NCBI GenBank assembly: GCA_022495005.1
Contig: JAGYXB010000196.1
Location: forward strand, 558,001 to 622,000
Direction of reading: 5' to 3'
DNA from: Rhyacophila brunnea
Lineage: Eukaryota > Arthropoda > Insecta > Trichoptera > Rhyacophilidae
DNA: 64,000 nt
Shown here piece by piece: positions 1-11,365 of the stretch. Every line of letters begins with the position of its first letter. Position 1 is the stretch's first letter. Below the pieces are notes generated by a model. The model did no database searches, was not told the origin of the DNA, and saw only the letters and a program-made list of their open reading frames with translations. Made by a program: the position numbers and the translations under genes.

Positions 1-269
1 GCGTCATTTTAAGAAGCATATTATGATTCATCCAGTAGTATATCAATGGTTTTTATCTATGTGTTTTTCTCAAAGCCTGGGTGTTTGTGATTGTTCAAAA
101 TTACTAACAACCACCTTGTACGAAAAAGCAAGGATATGGTTATTAATAATTCTAAAAAAAAAAAACTGTTTTAGCTCCCCTGAAAACTTGAGGTTTTGCA
201 GATACTTATATAATTTTGCAATGGAAACGGCGATCTGCTAATAATATCTACTATATTTATTTAGTCTGT

Positions 270-370
270 ACAACAGGCGCGCATACAGAACATATTTTGG
301 GTGGATCCATTTTGAAAAAAAAGCGTATTTTTTAATGATTTTTAAGGCGGCGGGAGGGGGTGAGGTTATC
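270..370. repeat. Dispersed repeat, copy 1
   Basis: This stretch (GCGCGCATAC, then CCATTTTGAAAAAA and AAGGCGGCGGGAGG) reappears as its reverse complement near 16320-16430, where CCTCCTGCCGCCTTAAAAA and TTTTTCAAAATGG occur in the matching order. It has no coding potential that I can see. The element class is unknown. Confidence 0.6.
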
Positions 371-1117
371 TAGTCTTTGCCACTGACAATGTCACCTACT
401 CTACTCATAGCTTATATTTGCTTCAACTGCGAAATATCGCACTTTTCAGGTTCATTCCCCATACCCAGACACTCCGCATTTTGAGTCTAGTGATAAATTA
501 CCTAGCCTGCCTGCCTAACTAAGGGTCTTCACCCACGAGTTAATACGAGCTGTCGCACCCACAATTGGTTATGAATTCCACGTGGCTTAACAGTCAAAAA
601 AAATATTAGGATCATGTCCGTTTGTGTCATCCACGCTGTCTTGTCTTTTGGACATCGGAATATTAAAGGAAACATTGGATACCACATATATTTTGCAACG
701 GTGCTTCCAGTGGCCACATGCCTTGCGTGGCGTACATTGGCGAGAGGGTGGGGCCAACCCTCAGATATCTGTTCGACAGCCAAATCATGTCAGTTATGAG
801 GTCTTGATGAAGAATAATAAGAATACATACTCAATTAACCTACATAATTTGTACTTTGGATGTGCGGTAGAGTCATGAATAAGTCAAATTATTATTCTCG
901 GACCACAATGCCAATCAAAAAATTAAGTAAAAATAACCATTTAACTCAGTGTAAAATGCAAAAAATATAAATTGAGCAATTGAAAAAATGTGAATGGCAA
1001 ATTCAACCCCAACTGTGGACATAAGAAAATGCCGTACAAGTATGTTTACTGGAAGCCAGGAACAGCGGCAATATTCATAGCCGATTTCAGTAAAATGCAT
1101 GAATTCAAGAATGATAA
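371..1117. other. No recognised feature
   Basis: AT-rich sequence with only short ORFs on either strand and no domain, terminal repeat or RNA fold that I recognise. Confidence 0.5.
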
Positions 1118-1141
1118 CCTAACCTAACTTAACCTAATAAA
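1118..1141. repeat. Short degenerate CCTAA array
   Basis: About five imperfect CCTAA units, the complement of the insect telomere-type TTAGG repeat. It is too short to be a telomere and is probably left by a MITE like those at 12732 and 58379. Confidence 0.55.
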
Positions 1142-1430
1142 TAATCCAGTATATCGGTTATTTTCAAAATTTGTTTGCCGCTGGCTTCCTCTAAACAGAC
1201 AAGAACCAAAAATTCAATAACTTCTTTGTTTAGTCTAGTTTTTCATTAATTATTAAATTATTACATCAATAAGCTTACTGGATATTATGGAATAGTTTTC
1301 GATAGTAGACAAATCTAGCAGGTCTATTTTCAAACATCATCAAATCCATTTCAACCAATCACAAAAGTCAGATGACGAAACAAGAGATATTGTGTTTGTT
1401 TATTTTTATGGTTCTGTTCGTATTTTTTAT

Positions 1431-1878
1431 TACAACGTTTTTCTTAGCTCGTATTCTTATTTTTTGTCCGGTGGTTCTTTGTCCGGTACAAACCTTGCAA
1501 TCGATTTTTAACTAACTTCCCGACTAGCTAGACGTTTGAAACTTTTAGAATATATCAGAACACGATGCCAATGTATTTTTTAAATACTTTTAGCCATATT
1601 TAAGTAGAATTGAATTCATTTTCAGTTGATTCTGTTTTGTATGAAAAGTTATTTCGACACCATTATCGGTTGCTAGGGGTTCTAGCAACTAAATTATTAA
1701 TATATACGTGCGTTACTGTGGAAATCAATATGTCATGTCAAAATGAAATTTCAGTATTATTTCTATCAAGTTCAAATTTTTTTGATCGTTTAAGCTAGTC
1801 AACTCAAGTTTATATGATTCAACAGAAAATTTAAAAACGTTGTATATAAAAAGTTCTTTTTATCTTGTAATTATTTTG
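1431..1878 (+). repeat. Unclassified repeat family R1, copy 1
   Basis: First of five copies of a roughly 450-base family. Landmarks in order are ACAACGTTTTT, TTAGCTCGTATTCTT, CTTCCCGACTAGCTAGAC, ATATATCAGAACACGATG, ATATACGTGCGTTACT, GATTCAACAGAAAAT and TTCTTTTTATCTTGTAATTA. ACAACGTTTTT at the left is mirrored by AAAAACGTTGTA near the right, so a short inverted repeat lies just inside the ends. A 62-codon ORF inside it is not conserved in the other copies. The class is unknown. Confidence 0.8.
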
Positions 1879-1926
1879 TACTTACATTTATTGTGTTCTA
1901 CCATAGCGAGAAGAACGATTTTGTCA

Positions 1927-1981
1927 AAACGTGGAACTGTTTTACCGAATGCAATCCGCATTCGCAGACAGTTCCACGTTT
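1927..1981. repeat. Compact hairpin
   Basis: AAACGTGGAACTGT at 1927-1940 is the exact reverse complement of 1968-1981. An inner GAATGC (47-52) pairs with GCATTC (58-63) around a five-base loop. The result is a 55-base stem-loop with two perfectly paired segments. It may be a microRNA-like hairpin or a very short inverted-repeat remnant; neither is shown. Confidence 0.6.
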
Positions 1982-2087
1982 AGCAGGATTAGAATTCCTA
2001 GTTTTAGAATAGTATTATTCATACAGTACATACTTTGTAGAGCCCTAAAGTGTCATCTCAAAGCCTGCTTTGCAACACATGCTTAAT

Positions 2088-2518
2088 CAGTGACGTCCCG
2101 TGGGGGTAGGCAGATTGAGCGTCGCTTGGGGGCGGCAAATCGAAGAGAAATAGCTACCTATCTAAACTTAGTAATAACGAACATATCTTTCCATTAAAAA
2201 TTCAGCCTACTGGTTGGAAACATAATGTATTAATTAACATAAAAGAACAGGACTGTAATTTTTTTGTTGGGTTCGCGATGTCTAGCTTACTTCCGTTTCC
2301 CTTCGCCGTCCTTGGTGACCATAAATGACACGAGCAGACTTGCCAATAATTGCAGTAAATATTTTCACTTTTGTTTAGTAATGTATCCGTACAACACATT
2401 TCTTAGATATTGGAGTTATGAAAGGAAGATAAAAAATACTGTAAGTTTAGTATACCTAAAGAATGACGCGGCATTTTGGCACTGCCTAGGGGCGGCATTC
2501 TATTTAGGGACGTCGCTG
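2088..2518. mobile_element. hAT-like non-autonomous element, family N1, copy 1
   Basis: The element starts CAGTGACGTCCCG and ends GGGACGTCGCTG, imperfect terminal inverted repeats. It is flanked by a perfect 8-bp target-site duplication, TGCTTAAT at 2080-2087 and 2519-2526. Eight-base duplications with CAG...CTG ends are diagnostic of the hAT superfamily. Internal landmarks shared with the other N1 copies are GGGGGTAGGCAGATTGAGCG, GGTTCGCGATGTCTAG and CACTGCCTAGGGGCGGCATT. It has no transposase reading frame and depends on a source elsewhere. Confidence 0.92.
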
Positions 2519-2854
2519 TGCTTAATGTAAATAGTGGTATAAAACCATACCTCACCATTTCACTTATTAAAATTCTATTTAAGCACCAATAACTTATGAT
2601 TTCATAGTCTAACACAATATGTAAACTAGCTATTATACATCTTGAATAAAAGAAAGAATGTTTGATAGCATTTTCCCACGGTTTAGTTTAGAGAAATCTC
2701 TAGACTAGCTAAATCTAGCTAAAATGGTGGTACCTATTGTATAAAAGAAAATAATATTATACACATGAATTTTTCGCATGTAGCTACATCAAGAAAATAC
2801 AAATGTATTAATAAATTAAGCACTATTTGTTGAATATATTAAAGAATTAAGAAT

Positions 2855-3352
2855 CAGGGCTCGAAATGGACCGGAGCGCACCGGAGCGCTGTTCCTGTTC
2901 GTGAAATCGGTAAAATTATCGCTTCGTCTCGTGGAAAAAATAATTTGACCGTCTGAGTAAGATAGGCCATAGAAAAATAATTAGAAAATCTAACACTTTT
3001 ATTTTTATGAAATACACACAATTTCGTCAGCTGAATGCAGACCTATTCTAACTCACATTTGAAATAGTTTGCAGAAGAGTTTTTTGAAACAGCCTACTTC
3101 AGTTATTTATCATTTATATGCACAAGTGTGTGCACCATTTTTTTTTATCAATAATCCTACTAAAATATGATGCATCTATTTATCCATAAAGATAATAAAT
3201 AATTTCAGTAAGTTGTTTCAAAAAAAGATCCTCAAAGATTTCAAATGTAAGTTAGAATAGTTCTGAATTCAGCTGACGATTTGATAACTATGTGAATATC
3301 TTCAGAAAACTGTCGAGCGCTCCGGTTTGTAAACTTTTCCATTTTGAGCGCT
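2855..3352. mobile_element. hAT-like element, family N5, copy 1
   Basis: Starts CAGGGCTCGAAATGGACC and ends CATTTTGAGCGCTG, so the termini form an imperfect inverted repeat. The first 40 bases carry repeated CCGGAGCGCA motifs and GAGCGCTCCGG recurs near the right end. A second copy is at 28426-28855. Flanking octamers (TTAAGAAT and, shifted by one, GTACGAAT) agree at only 6 of 8 positions, so the duplication is not clear. No coding capacity. Confidence 0.75.
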
Positions 3353-3649
3353 GTACGAATACACATTAAAATAATCATAAAAATTACATTTACAATCACT
3401 TTTTCGTGTGGATTATCTAACATCGCCTTTGGTTTCACTTTACTATTTCTCTGTTTGTTTACTAACTGTCAAACATGACATTTTTTTCTAATCTATTGAA
3501 GACTTATTTTTAGTTGTCAATATTTTGTATTAAACAGAAACATTCTATTCTAGCCTAATTATTTTATTTTTCGGTCGGCAAGGTTAATCGGGTGTTGATT
3601 TCCTGAGTGATACATCATAATATATTACACACATTTTAAACAAAATAAA

Positions 3650-4107
3650 AATGAAAAATTACAAGATAAAAAGAACTTTTTATATACCACGTTTTCAAAT
3701 TTTCCGTTGAATCATATAAACTTGACAATTCTATGTATTAATAAAAACTTTTTATTGTACTTGATAGAAATACTGAATAAATATTATAGAATACAGAAAT
3801 GTCATTTTGACATTTCATATTGATTTCCATAGTAAAGCACGTATATATTAATAATTTAGTTGCCACTTAGCAACCAATAATAGTGAGTAGTAAATATTAC
3901 TTTTAACGAATTTTTTCCGAAACATACAAAACAGAATTGACTCAAATGAATACAATTCTGCTTAAAGATGGCCAAAAAGTATTAAAAGAATGCACTGTCG
4001 TCGTGTTATGATCTAAAAGTTTCAAATGTCTAGCTAGTCGGGAAGTTAGTTAACAATCTTGGACAAACAAGAAAAAATCTCTAGGGAACGAACAAGAATA
4101 CGAGCTA
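3650..4107 (-). repeat. R1 family, copy 2 (inverted)
   Basis: Runs opposite to copy 1, from TTACAAGATAAAAAGAAC through GTTGAATCATATAAAC and GTCTAGCTAGTCGGGAAG to ACGAGCTAATAAAAAA. It abuts copy 3 directly, making a head-to-tail pair. Confidence 0.75.
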
Positions 4108-4590
4108 ATAAAAAATAATTACAAGATAAAAAGAACTTTTCATATACAATGTTTTTAAATTATCTGTTGAATTATTATGCTCAATATGCTCAAACTTTTA
4201 CTTGCTATGAAGTAAATAAAAAACAAACAAACAAATATTGAATACTGAATGTCATTTTGATTTCCATAGTAACGCACGTATATATTAATAATTTAGTTGC
4301 TAGGACCACCCTCTTAGCAACCAATAATAGTCTTTTACGTTTTACGCATTTTTCTGAAATAACTTTCCATACAAAACAGAATTAACTGAAAATGAATTCA
4401 ATTCTGCTTAAAGACGGCTAAAAGTATTAAAAGAATGCATTGGCATCGTGTTCTGATATATTCTAAATGTTTCAAATGTCTAGCTAGTCGGGAAATTACT
4501 TAAACATCGATTGCAAGTTTTGTACTGGACAAACAATCACCGGACAAACAAGAATACGAGCTAATAAAAACGTTGTAAAAAAATATGAAA
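4108..4590 (-). repeat. R1 family, copy 3 (inverted)
   Basis: Same orientation as copy 2 and joined to it. It ends ACGAGCTAATAAAAACGTTGTA. An internal stretch with AGTAAATAAAAAACAAACAAAC is specific to this copy. Confidence 0.75.
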
Positions 4591-4684
4591 TTCCACCCGA
4601 AAAAAATATATATTCGAACGTATCTTATTCAAACATCAGAAACAACGATTAAAAAATGAATTTTGTTTGTGGATTTTGCACCAT

Positions 4685-5176
4685 TTTACCACGTTTTTAT
4701 TAGCCCGTATTCTTGTTTGTCCAGTACAGATTTTTTCTTGTGTGTCCAGTACAAATTTTTTCTTGTTTGTCCAAGATTTTTAACCAACTTCCCGACTAGC
4801 TAGACATTTGAAACTTTTAGAATATATCAGAACACGACGACAATGCATTCTTTTAATACTCTTGGCCATCTTTAAGCAGAATTGAATTCATTTTCAGTTA
4901 ATTCTGTTATGTATGGAAAGTTATTATTGTTGGTTGGTAAGGGGCTCCTAGCAACTAAATTATTATTATATACGTGCGTTACTATGGAAATCATTGTGAA
5001 ATGTCCAAATGACATTTCTGTATTCTATTTATTATTTATTCACTGTTCTATCAAGTACAAAAAAAAGTATTTATTAATAGGTACTTACATAGAATTGTCA
5101 AGTTTATATGATTCAACAGAAAATTTAAAAACGTGGTAAGTATATAAAAAGTTCTTTTTATCTTGTAATTATTTCA
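4685..5176 (+). repeat. R1 family, copy 4
   Basis: Forward copy facing copies 2 and 3, so copies 3 and 4 form a large inverted repeat around about 95 bases of spacer. It carries the same ordered landmarks as copy 1. An ORF at 4882-5139 is a by-product of the repeat. Confidence 0.75.
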
Positions 5177-6161
5177 GTTTACTATTTGGTTAGCAACCCC
5201 CTGGAAAACATCGTGACCCCCATTAGAACCCACCGCATATGAAAATTCAGTACAGTTATGCACCTGTTTTTATTAAAAAAAAACAGCTCTCAGATACAAA
5301 GGTAGGTACAATTAATTCTGTATGATGTTATGTTGTTGTGCTCATATTATAAAACAGGTTTTATTTTTATTTTTTTGCAAACGTAAGATTACGTAATCAA
5401 ACTTTGACTCAATGGCTATACCTATTTATATCTTTAATATTGTTTGGATTAATATAGATATTCCGACATAGCCTATGAATTATTTAATTAGTCAAGATTG
5501 CAAAACGAATATAAAATCATGTTTTATTGGTGATTGGCGATCATATTATTGCATACGTATAATTTTACCATCCAGGACCAGTCGAATCAGATCACAATCG
5601 TCATGTACAATTAAGCCATATTTGGAGGTAATTCTTGACCTTTTAATGCATTATGTGTCGAAGCAGCGCCATCTTTAGATTAATAAAGCTTGAGCATATC
5701 TTTTTGCACAAGCAACGATTGGTCCACTGTTCAGCTGTCAAAATCAGATCGCAGATTGCTTGACATATTGATTCGCCCTTTCTCGTTTCAAATTGAATTA
5801 TAAAAAAATCTCAAATCAACTATATTAACTGTCAGTGTTATTTATAAATAATATACATTCATTCATCAGCTGTCAAAGTCAGACTAGTCCTTCACACAAA
5901 AACCGGTGGTAATATCGATTTCCAAAAAATATGTAGCATTGATCAATGCATTACATTATTGTAGAATATGAGTTAATGCTAGTGTATTATTTATCATGTA
6001 ACTCATCTATCCAAATCAAACCATTCCATGTGTGAACACGACAGATGCGTCAGTATATGACAGGTCATCCATAGACAACAACGGGAGGGGAGGAAAAAGT
6101 AGGACCAGTCGTTGTGAATGTATCGGTTTTCTACTTGAGTCGGCAATGGTTGAAGCAAGTA
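5177..6161. other. No recognised feature
   Basis: AT-rich sequence. TCAGCTGTCAAA occurs twice (near 5730 and 5867), but no boundaries, coding region or RNA could be supported. Confidence 0.45.
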
Positions 6162-6669
6162 CAGTCGCACTCGGTTATTACGATCACGGATAAAGCTAGG
6201 TCTCGGATGTAACGTTCGTTGACATTTTAGTTTATGATTTTCACCATACATTTATTAACTTTTATAACGAGCTACTTATCGGTTATACCGAGCTAAAATC
6301 TCGTTCGTTTAAAAGCATTTCGCCCTAAGCAATAAAATCCGACCGGACAGGATGCCGCCGGAATCGGATTACGTACCTAGCTAATTGGTGTTTTCGCCGA
6401 CAATATTGAAAAAGTATCCACGCATATGGTTGAAATAAGTAAAAAATCCAATGTTTGTGTAGTCAGTAGGTACAATAAACAACTTCTTTTGTAGTTTATG
6501 AATGCCACGCTTGTTTCGGTGATTTTCACGATGGCTTTCAGATTTTTTATTTTCGCCTTTTTTGTGTTGTGACTCATTTTAAAATACCAATTCTCTGATA
6601 TAACGAGTAACGTTTATAACGAGCAAATTAAGTCGGTTCCATCTTCCTGATAATAACCAAGTTAGACTG
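6162..6669. mobile_element. pogo/Tigger-like MITE
   Basis: Both ends show TA, then CAGTC(G/T)(C/A)ACT(C/T)GGTTATTA. The left end is at 6160 (TA, then CAGTCGCACTCGGTTATTA) and the right end finishes AATAACCAAGTTAGACTG followed by TA. TA target duplication with CAGT...ACTG ends and internal 'tataacgag' motifs is typical of pogo/Tigger relatives of Tc1/mariner. At 508 bases it has no transposase. Confidence 0.75.
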
Positions 6670-6774
6670 TAAATTATATTTCTCATTACGGAAAGTATGG
6701 CCGAATTATATATTAAATCTTTACTGATTTTTACGATAGCTAATAAATAGTTCTTTGGACTTATTGGTTCATTT

Positions 6775-7083
6775 CACAGAACAGAATAATACGTAGAATT
6801 CCGGTAGGCTATCCCTCATTACACTGCATTTTGAATGTGTGAGTGTTCTACGAAAATGAACGACACATTATAGACGTGCAATTGTGTGTGTTGCAACCTT
6901 CAATACACTAATATTAAATGAGCGTCAGTGCATAAAACGAAAGCAATTGTCAGAACTATAGACAAGTGTATTTTTTACACGCTTTTAAGTTTATCTCATA
7001 TTCTTCCACGCTCGGTATCGGTTGGCTGTTTCTTCACACCCGTTAGTTACCTATTTCATTTTCCATTATTTCTGAGTTCCCTA
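6775..7083 (-). mobile_element. hAT-like element, family N2, copy 1
   Basis: Starts CACAGAACAGAATAAT and ends TTTCTGAGTTCCCTA, the reverse of the copy at 11049. Flanking octamers GTTCATTT (6767-6774) and GTTTATTT (7084-7091) match at 7 of 8 positions, as expected for a diverged hAT target duplication. The 309-base length equals that of the copy at 11049. The ORF at 6928-7116 runs out of the element and is not a gene. Confidence 0.85.
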
Positions 7084-7557
7084 GTTTATTTTCAAATCTT
7101 CTCATTTTTAATGTGATCTCAAAAAATCCCTATCGTATACCGATTCAACTACATCTAGGAAGCCACCATTCTTCCGGTAGTTCGTTCATATTTACATCCA
7201 GACCAATTAATACAGATGTAGCATCAATATAATTATTTACTATTTATTGAACAAAATGTCATGTAGTTCATGCAACGAAGCGAAAAAAATCAAATTTATA
7301 GCATTTTTTCATATAATATTGTTGAGAATCTTTTAATGAAACCATTGAAAAACGAGTTTCCGATAATTTTATTTTAAGCAATTTTTCGAACACCAAACAT
7401 TCGGCTTTATGTATATTAAAATTAAGTACCTTATAATTATCTGTAACGCATGAGAGAAAACATATGCAAATGTGTAAGAGAGAGCGAGACAGGCAGAAAA
7501 CGTAATAAAAATACGCATATAAAAGCAAATTCTAAATTTGTGAGGAAATTTTTTTTT

Positions 7558-7795
7558 TTTTTGACCATGTCCGATCCTAACAGGATCATATGGGCCTCCA
7601 CAGAGTAGAGGTTTGTATTAACAGATTTTGTTTTTTACGAGAAATTCAGCCACTTGCTCAACCTATTAGGTCCATACCCTGACTCACACACAAACTGAAA
7701 AACAATATGTGTACCTACTTGCCAGACCCAGGATTCGAACCTGAGACCCACAGCGTGATAGTCCAACGCTTATGCCGCGCGGCCACCGAGGGTGT
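7558..7795 (-). mobile_element. tRNA-derived SINE, full-length-looking copy
   Basis: On the minus strand the head contains TGGCCGCGCGGC (RNA polymerase III box A-like) and GGTTCGAATCC (a consensus box B). A body of about 150 bases with GACCTAATAGGTTGAGCAAG follows, then an A tail, seen here as the T run at 7548-7561. The same body occurs at 46097 (plus strand) and in part at 59219. It is transcribed by polymerase III and mobilised by LINE machinery. Confidence 0.85.
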
Positions 7796-8770
7796 ATGCA
7801 GGAATATTGGAGGGTTCATTTTAATCAGGTCGTGAAAGAAAACAAAATGATACTCTCGCTGTTTGGCAAATAAACGAGTTCAGGGCGTGATCGGCGTAGT
7901 CAGGAGACTCCACAAAAACTAAACGTATGGGAGAGATAGGGAGAAGACGCATGAGAATGTTGACAGGTGGTACTGCCACCTGGTAATATTTTCTAGTTAT
8001 ATTATAAATGCCACTGCTACAGTTTTTTTTTTGTATTTGCTAATTTGATGTATTTTCTCTGTTATTTAGGTATAAAAATAATGCTGGTTCTATGTCATGT
8101 GTCACTATTTAAGAATATAAAATATGCAGGCACTTTATTATTTTTGTGTTACGCAATGTTTAATTAGCGTATTTAACACATATCTTGTAAAATGTCTACA
8201 ACACTTTACATAATAATATATACCTACGTTTACTGTTTACATAATGTTCAATTTGCATACACACCTACTCACCACCATTTTAAATTAGGGCAGTGAATAT
8301 TATATTGTGTCACTTAGGAATTTGTCAATTTTATTAAGTATTATGCTTTGCCAGATTAAAAGATATATTGCAGCTATAGAATGAAGACATATCATTAGTG
8401 TTTGAATTTAGAACTAAGCTCAACCCTGTATAAAAAATATTGAATGATAATAATATGTCAAATGTCAGTATGTGTCGCCCTTGCTTATACTGGTGGATAT
8501 AACAAGTAATTAAAACCCTTTAATATATAATGTAAACATAATCTCATTGTTAAATAATAGGTGAAGTATATAAACTAAATTTAGGGTAAGGAGTAATTTT
8601 TATAGATATTATGTTATGTAGATGGATCTCGTAAAATTAAGAAAATAAATTAAACGTCAGTAGGTACTACGCATGATTCTATACGGGTATTTTCAGAAAT
8701 TCTTGAAATAATCTTCAAGTTACAATATTATTACGATAATAAGTAATTAGTGCTTAATATTACTGTCGGA
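7796..8770. other. No recognised feature
   Basis: AT-rich sequence without an ORF, terminal repeat or RNA that I can support. Confidence 0.45.
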
Positions 8771-9025
8771 CAGTAGCGAAGGGTAGAGGTAGGCTGTTGA
8801 TCGGCCATAAATAGTGCACATTAAACTTTGTTAGTCATACGTATTTGTCTTTATTGAACTTAGACTACAACTTACAGATGGTGTTGGTTAGTATTTAAAA
8901 ATCAATTAAACTCTGCCTAAACCAATCCACAATAACTTTGGGCAATATGACAAAATTGTGCACACTTTTTCGTTCATACTTATTTGTTTTTGTTGAAATA
9001 TTGTTGGTTAGTTTTTTTATTCAGC
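8771..9025 (+). mobile_element. hAT-like element N3, left part only
   Basis: Starts CAGTAGCGAAGGGTAGAGG, followed by AGGCTG, then GTGCACATTAAACTTTGTTAG and ACAGATGGTGTTGGTTAGT as in the complete copy at 24321. Similarity stops near 9025 and no matching right end follows, so this copy is truncated. Confidence 0.7.
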
Positions 9026-10504
9026 CATTATTACTTGGTCAATAAATCGTACGGGATTGCAACCCTAAGTAAATGTTAAAAATAAATCGGTGCAAAAATA
9101 ACCAATTATTTATTTAGTTCATAAAGTTTTCTAGAAAAAAGAGGTCGAGTTAATTTATATTGTAGGTACCTAATGACATCATTTCATTCACCTTAAAAAA
9201 CAGATAAGTATTATATTTTTTGGTATTCTTGACATAATCTATAAAGATATTTATATATCTACGACACGCGTTTCATTATCGTGGTAAACTTTATCAAGTA
9301 TCTGCATACGACGGGGAATGTTTAATTATTTTAATTAAATACAATATTGTACAATATATCTAGGTACCTACAATAGTTTTGGATTAAAATATAATGTAAG
9401 GTATTCGTTTCAACCATTTACATGATGATTATAATAAAAATTTAATTACGAAACGGACCGGTTTCGCCCGAAAAATATTGTCAACTAACTGTTGCAAAAA
9501 ATCCGAAAGCCAAAGAATGATTGAACACTATTTTCGTCTGTCATAATGTTAAAGGGGCATAATAATATATCGAAACAAATCAGTAAAGATTAAAGTATTA
9601 TTATTTGTAAATATGTAGATATACGTCATGTACGAGTAAAAGAGAAATCAATCAAAATTTGTAGGTAACAGCAATTTGGATATAATTATTGCAAAATATG
9701 AATAGGCACCTGATAATTAATAATGTTCATTACTTACCTTTTTTGTGTTTAATCCTAATATTATAAAATAACAAAATAGAGAAAATTGTTGCTAAAACCA
9801 GAATTTTTTACACGAAAATAATGGGCGATGATGATGTAGCCACAGAATCAAAACACTCGACAAAAAAAGGCGGGGACCGCTAGGTTTCACAAACAAGCTC
9901 GGCATAAAATAATTGCAATCATTGTAAACAGCACAAAAAAGTAGTTGAAAACAATAATCAAACACATTCAAATATGTTGTTAACTGTGGAAAACTTTTAA
10001 ATATCGAACATTGTGGAAATGTCTTATTTTGAATTACCTTCGATTGTATTAATTGTACGTTCGCGCCAATAGGGTAATAGGTATAACCTAATGCGTGGAA
10101 TGTCAACAAAGTACTAGAAGCGGAGAGGCAGTTTTGAAGCGAGGCAGCTAGAGCTATCCGGCACAACAAAAATGAACAACATTTCATTCAAAACATGCTT
10201 CTCAAACCCGTCAGCTGCAATGCGCCGCTTTTCATTTCATTTCCATGCGGACTTAATAGGTTATAAAATATGTCAAAATCAAACGAAGCCTTCTCCATGA
10301 AATGACATAAAACAATATTTTCTTTCCGATGAATTGACAATTATTATTATTTAAAAGGTACCCCAAACTCTTTAATTATTACCCACATATCAATTCTATA
10401 TTATTCCACTGTGCAGTAAAACTAAGCATACAAATACATAATTAACTGAAGAGGTGTTTTATCTTTTAATAGTTTTGCCATTCGATTCAGTATTGAGTAT
10501 GGTT
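9026..10504. other. No supported feature
   Basis: AT-rich interval. It holds the longest non-repeat ORF outside eIF3b (131 codons, minus strand, 9792-10187). That ORF is rich in Cys, Leu and Phe and shows no motif I recognise. I do not call it a gene. Confidence 0.4.
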
Positions 10505-10959
10505 TAGAAGTAAGGGGTGGAGGTAGGCTGTTAAGATTTGATATAACTAATGTACACTAAATTTTGTCAGTCATACTTATTAGTTTCCATTGAATTAAGA
10601 ATACGATTTGCAGATCGTGCTGATTAGTTTTTTTTAATCCAATCAAATCCTGCCTAAACCAAAAAATAATAGTTTAGGTATGCGATTATTATTATTACAA
10701 ATGGTGTTGGGATAGATTTTTAAAATCCTGCCTTAACCAAACCACAATCAATAAAAATTATATTATTGATAAATGAATATTTTTTTTTATTATTATCTTC
10801 TATGGTTTGGATTAGGCAGGGTTTAATTGAATTTTAAAAACTAACAGACACTATCCACACATTGTAGTCTTAGTTCAATGAAAACAAATATGTTTGACTG
10901 ATAAAGTTTAGAGTGCACTATTTATGTCGAATCTAGCCTACTTCCACCCTTCGCCGCTG
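10505..10959. mobile_element. hAT-like element N3, copy with degraded left end
   Basis: Left part GGGGTGGAGGTAGGCTG; right end ACCCTTCGCCGCTG. Internal blocks with GTTTAGAGTGCACTATTTATG and CTGCCTAAACC match the other N3 copies in order. The flanking octamers GTATGGTT and ATATAGAT agree at only 5 positions, so the insertion is old or altered. Confidence 0.7.
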
Positions 10960-11048
10960 ATATAGATCCACCGGTATAAGTTGTCTGCTGAGCGAGGGCG
11001 CCACATTTGACATATATATCATTCAATAGTTTTTTATACTGTGATAAG

Positions 11049-11357
11049 CAGGGAACTCAGAAATAATGGGAACTGAAATACATAACGAGTAAGGCGATAG
11101 CAGGTAACCGATTCGAGTAAGGAAGAATCCGGGTTAAACTTACACACGTGTCAAGAATACGTTTAACGTCGAATACTGAAAACTGCTCTCGGTTTATGCA
11201 TTTACGCTCATTTAATGTTGGTGTATTACACACACACTATTGCACGTGCATAATGCGTGCTTCATTTTCGTAGGACACTCATGCATTCAAAACCCTGCAT
11301 CAAGATGCGGCCTATTGAATATAGCCTATCGGTATTATATTTATTATCTGTTCTGTG
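11049..11357 (+). mobile_element. hAT-like element N2, copy 2, perfect target duplication
   Basis: CAGGGAACTCAGAAATAATG at the left and ATCTGTTCTGTG at the right, flanked by an exact 8-bp duplication, GTGATAAG (11041-11048 and 11358-11365). The terminal inverted repeat is weak (CAGGGAAC against CACAGAAC), but the duplication fixes both ends. It is 309 bases long and non-coding; the 69-codon ORF overlapping it is spurious. Confidence 0.93.
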
Positions 11358-11365
11358 GTGATAAG

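Noticed and set aside
9792..10187. 131-codon minus-strand ORF
   Set aside because: No recognisable domain and composition typical of random AT-rich frames. Its start and end show no supporting signals.
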